From Rubidibacter lacunae KORDI 51-2 (GTDB lineage Bacteria > Cyanobacteriota > Cyanobacteriia > Cyanobacteriales > Rubidibacteraceae): 64,000 nucleotides of DNA. The stretch spans positions 62,001 to 126,000 of the forward strand of contig NZ_ASSJ01000041.1 in the NCBI RefSeq assembly GCF_000473895.1, read 5' to 3'. Below are positions 57,200 through 64,000 of this stretch, in pieces; positions within the stretch are counted from its first letter, which is position 1; the number at the start of each line of letters is the position of its first letter. The position numbers were made by a program, and so were the translations under genes. The notes under the pieces are model-generated. The model was given only the letters and a program-made list of their open reading frames with translations, was not told where the DNA came from and did not search any database.

Positions 57200-58504
57200 G
57201 TGGCGTTGCGAGTAGGATTGTTGGGTTTGGGAACGGTTGGCAGCGGAACGGCGGCGATATTGCTCGACCCGAGCCAACGCCACCCGCTCGTCCGGGAGCT
57301 AGTCATCGCGCGCGCGGGCGTGCGATCGCTGGAGAAGCAGCGCTCCATCTCCCTCCCGGCGGAGCTGCTGACCACCGATCTCGATGCGATTGTCTCGGAC
57401 CCGAATGTCGATATTGTCGTGGAGGTTTTGGGCGGGCTCGAACCAGCGCGATCGCTCATCCTCAAGGCGATTGCCCACGGCAAACACGTGGTGACCGCCA
57501 ATAAGGCGGCGATCGCGCGGTATGGCGATGAAATCTTTGCCGCCGCCCGGGCGGCAGGCGTCTACGTGGCGATCGAAGCAGCTGTGGGCGGCGGGATTCC
57601 CACGATCCAACCGCTGAAGCACGCCCTGAGCGTCAATCGGATTCGGCGGGTGCTGGGAATCGTCAACGGCACGACGAATTACATCCTCACGCGCATGGCA
57701 ACGGAAGGAGCGGACTTTGCCGAAGTGCTCGCGGACGCTCAGCGTTTGGGCTACGCAGAAGCAGACCCCACTGCCGATGTGGATGGGTTGGATGCGGCGG
57801 ACAAAATCGCCATTCTGGCCGCGATCGCCTTCAGCGATCGGGTGAAGCTAGACGATATTCACTGCGAGGGAATCCGGCAGATCGGAGCGACGGACATCGG
57901 CTACGCCGAGCGGTTGGGATTCGCGATCAAATTGCTGGCGATCGCGCAGCGGGAAGCAGGCAATACTAACGACGACGCGTTGCAGGTGCGAGTCCACCCG
58001 ACGTTGGTGCCGCGGGAACACCCGCTCGCTAGCATCAACGGTGTCAACAATGCAATTTTCATCGAAGGCGACCCGATCGGCGAGGTGATGCTGTTCGGTC
58101 CGGGTGCGGGTGCGGGTCCGACTGCCAGTGCGGTCGTTGCGGACTTAGTGAGTTTGGTGGCGTTGATGAAGACGCAACCCCAGGGAACCGACTTACACGG
58201 TCTGATGAGCTATATGCGACAGGCCGATTGCCGGATCGTGCCGATAACGGAGCTAGTCACGCGGTTTTATGCCCGCATCGACTGCATCGATCGCCCGGGG
58301 GTCATCGGATATTTGGGCACGACCTTTGGCAAACACGATGTGAGCTTAGAGTCGATCGTGCAGACGGACCGCCGGGAGGGTTTGGCCGAGATCGTCGTGG
58401 TCACGCACGACGTGCGCGAAGGCAACTTCCGCGACGCGCTCGCGGAGCTGGCGTCGGGGGCAATCGAGCAGATTGCGATTCCGAGCGTATTGCGAGTGCT
58501 TTGA
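57200..58504 (+). CDS. hom: Homoserine dehydrogenase
   Basis: Hom reduces aspartate semialdehyde to homoserine for threonine and methionine synthesis. The Rossmann motif GLLGLGTVGSGTA is at the very start, then VTANKAAIARYGDEI, EAAVGGGIPTIQPL, GIVNGTTNYIL and AEADPTADVDGLDAADKI with the catalytic acidic and lysine residues, and a C-terminal ACT domain (about 355-430; RIDCIDRPGVIGYLG) for feedback control. I choose GTG 57200 (434 residues), with GGAGAG seven bases upstream, since the motif lies at the N-terminus in this family. An upstream ATG at 57080 would add 40 atypical residues. Confidence 0.95.
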   Translation: MALRVGLLGLGTVGSGTAAILLDPSQRHPLVRELVIARAGVRSLEKQRSISLPAELLTTDLDAIVSDPNVDIVVEVLGGLEPARSLILKAIAHGKHVVTANKAAIARYGDEIFAAARAAGVYVAIEAAVGGGIPTIQPLKHALSVNRIRRVLGIVNGTTNYILTRMATEGADFAEVLADAQRLGYAEADPTADVDGLDAADKIAILAAIAFSDRVKLDDIHCEGIRQIGATDIGYAERLGFAIKLLAIAQREAGNTNDDALQVRVHPTLVPREHPLASINGVNNAIFIEGDPIGEVMLFGPGAGAGPTASAVVADLVSLVALMKTQPQGTDLHGLMSYMRQADCRIVPITELVTRFYARIDCIDRPGVIGYLGTTFGKHDVSLESIVQTDRREGLAEIVVVTHDVREGNFRDALAELASGAIEQIAIPSVLRVL

Positions 58505-58686
58505 ATCGATCGCTTTAAGTCGGATGCATTGAATAGTTTGCTTTGAATCGGGTAGTGAGGTGCTGCAAGCCGAGTGATTCGGTTTAACAGGAGACCCTGG
58601 CGGCGGCCGCTCCTCGGTAAGGTTAATTTTTCAGGGAAAATCCTGCGGTCGAGCAAATTATCGTGCGATCCTGACAGGGTGCATAC

Positions 58687-59691
58687 GTGCCGGAGTTACT
58701 GATGGAATGGAATCCCACAGACGTCGAAGATAAGCTGCACCTGCAGTTCAAATCTGAGGAAATGTTGCGACTGGCGCTGACGGACCTTTCCTACGCCGAA
58801 CAGGCGAACGAACCGGAAACGAACAACATTCGCCTCGAGTATCTGGGACGGTCGGTGCTGGAGTTGGCGATCGCGGATTATCTCTACCGATTTTGTCCGT
58901 ACCTGGAAACGGGGAAATGCGCGCGATTGGTGGAAAAGCTGGCGGGGAGCGATCGGCTGACGAGCTTGTGGTTCCATCTGGACCTAGGCAATACCTACCC
59001 GTTTCTGGCTGCCTCGGAGTCGCGGCCGCTGTTGCGCAAGCAGGCGCAAAACCCGTTTGAGAAAACCCTTCGAGCCGTGGTAGGGGCCATTCATCGCGAT
59101 CGCGGCTACGTGCAAGCGCGCAATTGGCTGCAGAAACACCTCATTGCGCCGTTACTAGAGAAACACCTCAAGAAGATTACCGAGCGCAAAGAGCCGGAGA
59201 AACAATTGCGGTGGCTGGGAGATCTGTTGCTGCCGGCAATTCTGGATGACCACTTGTTTGAGATGCTGCCAGAGGTCGATGTGGACCTGTTGTGCGCGCT
59301 GCGCCGGGCGCTAACGACAAACGCGTTTCAGACCACCTGGGCGCAGCATTTAACGGATGCCGATCGCGAGCGATTGCTGAATCCGCGGGGCACGAAGCCG
59401 GTACAAATGCTGCTGGCACAAGCGTTTTTGGATTACTCGTCCGAGAACGAGAAACTAGCGTTTCGGCAAGCGCGGGACTGGTTTGTAGAGCGCTTCCTCG
59501 ATAAGGAAGCAATTTTGCGAGAGGCGATCGTGCGGCTACAGGCACGTGGAGTGCCGCAGAAGTGGCTCGTCCACAACGTTCTCGGCTACTCCAGCAAGGA
59601 CTACCACGACGGCCGCGATCGTCTCCAGGAAATTCTCACGGGTAAATCGGCGAAGCAGAACGCGGAAGAGAAGCAAGGCGAAGAAGAGTAA
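58687..59691 (+). CDS. RNase III-like protein lacking active-site residues
   Basis: A 334-residue protein whose first 150 residues resemble an RNase III domain: NIRLEYLGRSVLELAIADYLY matches the NERLEFLGDAVL signature, and NPFEKTLRAVVGAIHRDRGY the second conserved block. Key acidic residues differ: the signature Asp after LEFLG is Arg here, and the first Glu is Ile. It is therefore unlikely to cleave RNA by the normal two-metal mechanism. No double-stranded-RNA-binding domain follows; the C-terminal half (about 180-334) is helical and ends in a Lys/Glu-rich tail. It may be an RNA-binding or maturation factor. It is convergent with aspS. Confidence 0.72.
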   Translation: MPELLMEWNPTDVEDKLHLQFKSEEMLRLALTDLSYAEQANEPETNNIRLEYLGRSVLELAIADYLYRFCPYLETGKCARLVEKLAGSDRLTSLWFHLDLGNTYPFLAASESRPLLRKQAQNPFEKTLRAVVGAIHRDRGYVQARNWLQKHLIAPLLEKHLKKITERKEPEKQLRWLGDLLLPAILDDHLFEMLPEVDVDLLCALRRALTTNAFQTTWAQHLTDADRERLLNPRGTKPVQMLLAQAFLDYSSENEKLAFRQARDWFVERFLDKEAILREAIVRLQARGVPQKWLVHNVLGYSSKDYHDGRDRLQEILTGKSAKQNAEEKQGEEE

Positions 59692-59736
59692 GCAACAGCA
59701 ATACCCTAGCCACAATACCCGAGCCACCGACGTGCC

Positions 59737-59773
59737 CGGCCGAGCGAGCTGCACGTTAAACGCGACTCGGCCG
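59737..59773. terminator. Hairpin between convergent genes
   Basis: CGGCCGAG and CTCGGCCG form a perfect 8-bp stem between the RNase III-like gene and aspS. The loop is long and a T tract is absent. It could serve either direction. Confidence 0.45.
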
Positions 59774-59788
59774 AGAGGCGATCGCGCG

Positions 59789-61591
59789 TCAGTCGGCGTC
59801 AGGTTCGTAAGTCGATGCGACGAAGAGTTCCCCGAGCTGCTTTTCGTCTACCGCATTTGGCGCTTCGGTGAGCAAGCAGGCCGCCTGCTGCGTCTTCGGG
59901 AAGGCAATCACGTCGCGGATGGATTCCTCGCCCGCAATCAACATGGCAAGGCGGTCCAAGCCGTAGGCAATGCCGCCGTGGGGCGGCGTGCCGTACTCGA
60001 ACGCGTCGAGCAAGAACCCGAATTTGGCGTAGGCTTCTTCCTGCGCTAGCCCGATTGCCTCAAATACTCGCTCTTGAATCTCTCGCTGATAAATCCGCAA
60101 GCTGCCGCCGCCAATTTCGACGCCGTTTAACACCAAGTCGAAAGCGCGAGCGCGGGCAGTCTTCAAATCGTCGAGATCGTCGGGATTCGGCGCGGTGAAG
60201 GGGTGGTGCAGCGCTTCGAGACGCTTTTCGTCAGCATTCCATTCGAACATCGGAAAATCCGTGACCCACAGCAGGTTGAGTTGCTCCGGGTCGATGAGTC
60301 CTAACTCTGCGCCGACAACTTGACGCAGGCGATCGAGCGACTTGTTAACGATCGTCGACTCGCCGGCCCCAAACAGCAGCAGATGTCCCGGTTCGGCACC
60401 CGTCCGCGCTAAGAGCTCTTGCTTTTGTTCGTCGGTGAGATTGTCTTCGATCGCGCCGATGGTGTCGATGTTGCCGCCGTCGCGAACGCGGATAAAAGCG
60501 ATGCCCTTGGCACCGGCAGTCGTTGCCTCTTTGAACAGATCGCCACCCGGTTTGATGCGAACGTTGGAAATCGCGTCGTTCCCGCCCGGAATCGGCAGCA
60601 CCTTCACCAAGCCGCCGCTCTTCACCGCGCCGGAAAACACCTTAAACCCCGAGTCCTTGACGATGTCCGAGACGTCAACTAGCTCCAGCCCGAAGCGCGT
60701 GTCCGGTCGATCGCAACCGTAGCGCGCCATGGCGTCGGCATAGGTCAGGCGCGGGAACGGCTGCGGCAACTCGACCCCTTTGACCGTACGGAAAATGTGG
60801 CAGATCAACGCTTCGCTCAGGGTCAGAATTCCCTCTTGGGACATGAAACTCATTTCCATGTCCAATTGCGTGAACTCCGGCTGGCGATCGGCGCGCAGGT
60901 CTTCATCGCGGAAGCAGCGAGCAATTTGGTAATAGCGATCGAAGCCCGCCACCATCAGCAGCTGTTTGAACAACTGTGGCGATTGCGGCAGCGCGAACCA
61001 TTCTCCAGGATTCACGCGCGATGGCACCAAATAGTCGCGCGCGCCTTCGGGGGTCGATCGCGTCAGTATTGGTGTTTCGACCTCGACGAACTGATGCTCG
61101 TCTTCTAGATAGCGGCGAATGGCTTTGACGATCGCATGACGCAAGCGGAGATTGCGATTGAGGCGATCGCGTCGCAAATCCAAGTAGCGATACTTCAGGC
61201 GCAGGTTTTCGCGGACGGTCTCGGTTTCCGTCGTCGATATCGGAAACGGCAGCTGCTTGCCAACGCCATTCAGCACCTCGATGCGATCGGCGTAAATCTC
61301 CACCTCGCCGGTTGGCAGCTTCGGATTGAGCGACTCGTCCGGACGGCGGCTAACGCGCCCTGTCACCCGTACGACGTATTCCCCGCGCACTGCCTCGGCT
61401 TGCACGTACGAGTCCGGCGTGCGCTCGGGATCGCTGACGACTTGCACTACCCCTGCGCGATCGCGCAAATCCAGGAACACCACGCCGCCGTGGTCGCGAC
61501 GGCGATCGACCCACCCGCACAGGGTCGCTGTCGTACCGACGTGCTTGGCGCGCACGTCGCCACAATAATGCGTCCGCATCGACTCGCCCAT
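59789..61591 (-). CDS. aspS: Aspartyl-tRNA synthetase
   Basis: AspRS, 600 residues, bacterial type. The N-terminal OB anticodon domain ([20 protein letters not shown]), motif 2 ([20 protein letters not shown]), the bacterial GAD insertion (about 300-430; VKVLPIPGG) and motif 3 ([15 protein letters not shown]) are present. An ATG four codons inside (61579) is an alternative start. Cyanobacterial enzymes may be discriminating or not; the sequence alone does not decide. Confidence 0.97.
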   Translation of the reverse strand: MGESMRTHYCGDVRAKHVGTTATLCGWVDRRRDHGGVVFLDLRDRAGVVQVVSDPERTPDSYVQAEAVRGEYVVRVTGRVSRRPDESLNPKLPTGEVEIYADRIEVLNGVGKQLPFPISTTETETVRENLRLKYRYLDLRRDRLNRNLRLRHAIVKAIRRYLEDEHQFVEVETPILTRSTPEGARDYLVPSRVNPGEWFALPQSPQLFKQLLMVAGFDRYYQIARCFRDEDLRADRQPEFTQLDMEMSFMSQEGILTLSEALICHIFRTVKGVELPQPFPRLTYADAMARYGCDRPDTRFGLELVDVSDIVKDSGFKVFSGAVKSGGLVKVLPIPGGNDAISNVRIKPGGDLFKEATTAGAKGIAFIRVRDGGNIDTIGAIEDNLTDEQKQELLARTGAEPGHLLLFGAGESTIVNKSLDRLRQVVGAELGLIDPEQLNLLWVTDFPMFEWNADEKRLEALHHPFTAPNPDDLDDLKTARARAFDLVLNGVEIGGGSLRIYQREIQERVFEAIGLAQEEAYAKFGFLLDAFEYGTPPHGGIAYGLDRLAMLIAGEESIRDVIAFPKTQQAACLLTEAPNAVDEKQLGELFVASTYEPDAD

Positions 61592-61854
61592 CGTTATCAG
61601 TCGCCCACCCTATCTCAAAGGACTCGACCATTATGCGGTATTTCCCGGTCCCCGGACGGGGGCAACCGCGCGGGCCCAGCTAGCAGCCCGCGCCCGTGGT
61701 GACACATAACCGCGAACGCCAGCAGTTGCCCCGATACTCGTCGATAGGCTCCCGACAATTGCCAAATTGTTACAAGTTCCGCTAGAGGGATACGGGAACG
61801 GCTGCTCCCTGTTAAGCTTTGTTAAGAAATTACATTCGATGAGGACTTTAAAAT

Positions 61855-62037
61855 ATGCCTTACGTAGAAGAAGACGGCGGTCGCTTAAATAATTACGCCA
61901 TCACTCCTAAAATCTACAGGGCCGACCCGCCGACGGCCAGCCAGAAGCGCAACTACATCATCTTGGGTGCTCTTTCGACAGTTTTGCTGGCGGGTTTAAT
62001 GTTTGTCGCTGTGGTTGCGTCCAACTCCGTTGCCTAG
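61855..62037 (+). CDS. psb34: Photosystem II assembly protein Psb34
   Basis: A 60-residue thylakoid protein of the ssl1498/Psb34 type. The N-terminal half MPYVEEDGGRLNNYAITPKI resembles the N-terminus of high-light-inducible proteins, and one helix spans about 34-56. Psb34 joins CP47-containing photosystem II intermediates during late assembly and repair. GAGGA lies upstream of the ATG. A strong terminator follows, so it is monocistronic. Confidence 0.9.
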   Translation: MPYVEEDGGRLNNYAITPKIYRADPPTASQKRNYIILGALSTVLLAGLMFVAVVASNSVA

Positions 62038-62056
62038 ACTCCAGCTAGAGCCAGTC

Positions 62057-62084
62057 GCCTCGCGCAGCGCGCGGGGCTATTTTT
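62057..62084 (+). terminator. Rho-independent terminator of psb34
   Basis: GCCTCGCGC, loop AGC, and GCGCGGGGC form a 9-bp stem with one T-G pair, followed by TATTTTT, 20 bases after the psb34 stop. Confidence 0.9.
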
Positions 62085-62183
62085 GGGTTTTATGTAGTTT
62101 GGTTCGGGGCCGTACATCACGGGCCGAGGTCCGCCGGGTGAGACAATGAGCGAAGGGTGCGCGAGGTTTTCGAGGCGTTTTTG

Positions 62184-62735
62184 ATGACTAGGCTAGCTCT
62201 AGCTTTCGCGATCGCGTTGCTGTACCTGGGTTCGGTCGGCTGCAGCACCGGCGTCAGCGGTTTGCAGGCTTATGTGAACGCGACGAGGGGCTATGAGTTC
62301 CGCTATCCGAACGGGTGGGTAGAAGTGACTGTTGATAGCGGCTCGAGCGAGATCGACTTGGTCTTGCGCGATTTTGTTGAACGGACCGAAAATCTCAGCG
62401 TCGCGATCGGCGATGTGGCACCGGGCAAGACGTTGGCAGCGCTGGGTTCGCCGTCCGAGGTCGGCTATCGCTTGCTGAAGAACGCGATCGCACCAGCGGG
62501 TGCAGACCGTAAAGCCGATCTCGTCGGGGCCGAGTTGGGGAACGTCGGCACTCAAACCTACTATCGACTGGAATACGCGGTCACCTTGCCGAGCGGGCAG
62601 CAGCGCCACAATTTGGCTAGCGTGGCGGTCAGCCACGACAAACTATTCACCTTCAACGTGTCCGTTCCGGAACGACGGTGGCAACGCCTTAGTGCCGTGT
62701 ACGAGGCTATGGTCGATTCGTTCCGCGTGTATTGA
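62184..62735 (+). CDS. CyanoP lipoprotein (PsbP family)
   Basis: A PsbP-family photosystem II protein, 183 residues from the ATG at 62184 (GAGGCG six bases upstream). A hydrophobic signal ends in the lipobox GSVGC, so it is lipid-anchored on the lumenal side. The mature domain has the PsbP pattern: YEFRYPNGWVEV, LVLRDFVERTENLSVAI, YYRLEYAV and LFTFNVSVPERRW. CyanoP acts early in photosystem II assembly. maf follows 25 bases downstream. Confidence 0.9.
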   Translation: MTRLALAFAIALLYLGSVGCSTGVSGLQAYVNATRGYEFRYPNGWVEVTVDSGSSEIDLVLRDFVERTENLSVAIGDVAPGKTLAALGSPSEVGYRLLKNAIAPAGADRKADLVGAELGNVGTQTYYRLEYAVTLPSGQQRHNLASVAVSHDKLFTFNVSVPERRWQRLSAVYEAMVDSFRVY

Positions 62736-62760
62736 CGTTCGCTTCCGAGGGATTAGCTAT

Positions 62761-63384
62761 ATGGGAGTTCGCGCGAGTGCCCGCCGCATTCCACAATTGG
62801 TACTCGCATCGGCATCGCCCGCGCGCCGCCGCCTGTTAGATGCTGCCGGCTTCCGCCCGGAAGTATGCCGCAGCCACTTCGACGAGTCGCAGGTGCAGCT
62901 CGACGATCCTGAGGCGCTCGTGTGCGAGCTCGCCACTTGTAAGGCCCGCGTTGTTGCCCAGCAGTTTAGCGATCGCCTCATTCTCGGTTGCGATTCGGTT
63001 TTGGTCTTCGAGGGCGAGGTTCACGGGAAGCCACCGACGCCAGCGGCAGCGATCGCTCGCTGGCAGCGCATGCGCGGCCGGTGGGGTACCTTGTTGACCG
63101 GTCACGCCGCCATCGACCAACTGCAGGGCGGACGCGAAATCGTCCGCTGCGGCAGCACGCAGGTACACTTCGCCTGGGCGAGCGATCGCGCGATCGCGGA
63201 TTACGTTACCAGCGGCGAACCGCTTCAGTGCGCTGGCGCATTCGCCCTCGAAGGACGCGGGGGGTTGTTCGTCGAAGCGATTGAAGGCTGCCATACCAAC
63301 GTCATCGGCTTGAGCTTGCCGCTCCTGCGGGAGTTGCTGCAATCCCTCGGGTACGAACCCAGCGATTTCTGGGCAGATTCTTAA
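62761..63384 (+). CDS. maf: Maf-family nucleotide pyrophosphatase
   Basis: A 207-residue Maf/YhdE-type nucleoside triphosphate pyrophosphatase that removes non-canonical or specific nucleotides. It has LVLASASPARRRLLDAAGF at the N-terminus, SHFDESQV, VLGCDS-like ILGCDSVLVF with the catalytic Asp, GKPPTPAAAIARW and GAFALEGRGGLFVEAIEG. It is close behind cyanoP and probably co-transcribed. Confidence 0.93.
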   Translation: MGVRASARRIPQLVLASASPARRRLLDAAGFRPEVCRSHFDESQVQLDDPEALVCELATCKARVVAQQFSDRLILGCDSVLVFEGEVHGKPPTPAAAIARWQRMRGRWGTLLTGHAAIDQLQGGREIVRCGSTQVHFAWASDRAIADYVTSGEPLQCAGAFALEGRGGLFVEAIEGCHTNVIGLSLPLLRELLQSLGYEPSDFWADS

Positions 63385-63828
63385 GCAGGGAGAAATCATT
63401 CCACACCGCACCCGAACTTCCTCGCAAGGATAAGTGTTGCACTCCCTGCGCCGAACGCATCTACTCGTTCGACGCGTTGGATGGCGCGCTTCCAACAACT
63501 CAAACTGCAATTATTTGGGATTGTTGACCCTCTATCCTACGTAGTCTTGGGACCGTCGGGCTGCGATCGCGCGCGGGGATCCCGACGGCAACCACAAGCA
63601 ATCAAAGCCCCAAAGGAAAATGAGCAATCGCCCTAAAAACAGGGTTGTTGTGTCCTGGCTGGTTACAATAGCGTCTAAACTTTACAAGGTTCAGTTCCTT
63701 TCTGTATGAAGGCATGCTGCGCGCGCGTGGACCGCTAATTGCAAACAACCGCCCGGACTGGCGTTCGGTTGCGAGCAGCCCCGAACGGGTACAATCAAAC
63801 TCACCAACTGACGAGCAGGAGAAGCAGC
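63385..63828. other. Intergenic region upstream of sqdB
   Basis: 444 bases; presumed sqdB promoter and leader. A HIP1-like site and a repeated AGCAG stretch are present, but no gene was recognised. Confidence 0.4.
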
Positions 63829-64000
63829 ATGAGAATCATCATCCTCGGCGGAGATGGGTTCTGCGGCTGGCCGACGGCTTTGCATCTGTCCGACCAGGGG
63901 CACGACATTGCCATTGTCGATAACTTGTCGCGGCGCAACATCGACAACGAACTCGAAACCGACTCGCTGACGCCGATTCAGCCAATGTCCGTTCGCCTCA
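63829..64000 (+). CDS. sqdB: UDP-sulfoquinovose synthase, 5' part
   Basis: The first 57 codons of SqdB, cut by the window edge. MRIIILGGDGFCGWPTALHLS contains the NAD-binding glycine motif in the exact SqdB form, followed by IVDNLSRRNID and LETDSLTPI. The enzyme makes UDP-sulfoquinovose for the anionic thylakoid lipid SQDG. CAGGAGAAG precedes the ATG. The partner sqdX is often next and would lie outside the window. Confidence 0.94.
   Translation, partial: MRIIILGGDGFCGWPTALHLSDQGHDIAIVDNLSRRNIDNELETDSLTPIQPMSVRL

Overview
This is a stretch of a cyanobacterial chromosome. The octamer GCGATCGC and near variants (HIP1, typical of many cyanobacteria) recur in almost every gene. The gene set includes cyanobacterial markers: ntcB, lrtA, a GUN4-domain protein, psb34, cyanoP, sqdB, a dgdA-like glycosyltransferase and DUF2605/DUF2973/DUF5340 proteins. 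Base composition is GC-rich except for a few AT-richer islets. I do not assign a species.

Layout. 0-6.6 kb: a 132-bp inverted-repeat element, a secreted hypothetical protein, a lipoprotein-like FAD oxidoreductase, an IS6-type transposase remnant, and a translationally coupled response regulator/CHASE2 histidine kinase pair. 6.6-12.1 kb: aroA, a TrpD-like protein and the nitrogen regulator ntcB, with a palindromic NtcA-type site abutting its start codon, then tRNA-Glu with a strong terminator. 12.2-21 kb: NYN nuclease, lipB, lrtA, EF-hand transaldolase, GUN4 protein, DUF1400 protein, ilvD, dut. 21-24.3 kb: an AT-richer islet with an LRAT-like cysteine hydrolase/acyltransferase facing a tail-anchored hypothetical protein, with two small mobile repeats. 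24.5-32 kb: lpdA-trpC-DUF5340, the dgdA-like gene, and deoC-recO-MFS.

32.5-44.5 kb is the most distinctive part. A frameshifted methyltransferase is followed by a hopanoid locus made of repeated [shc-sqs] units on the minus strand: sqs1-shc1, sqs2-shc2 pseudogene, and shc3 alone, with divergent hpnB. Two full-length squalene-hopene cyclase genes, one wrecked cyclase with a 212-bp MITE in it, and two squalene/phytoene-synthase-like genes with an altered second Asp-rich motif indicate tandem amplification followed by divergence and decay.

44.5-64 kb is mostly housekeeping: clpS, thrS, DUF2605-DUF2973, tRNA-Pro, lipA-fmt, a beta-propeller-like protein, an IS1380-like MITE, dnaG, rpsP-khpA-phoH, hom, an RNase III-like protein lacking active-site residues, aspS, psb34, cyanoP, maf and the start of sqdB. 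Four families of short non-autonomous elements are visible. Several genes meet in membrane-lipid biology (shc/sqs/hpnB, dgdA-like, sqdB, possibly the LRAT-like protein) and in lipoylation (lipB, lipA, lpdA), but they are scattered and need not be co-regulated.
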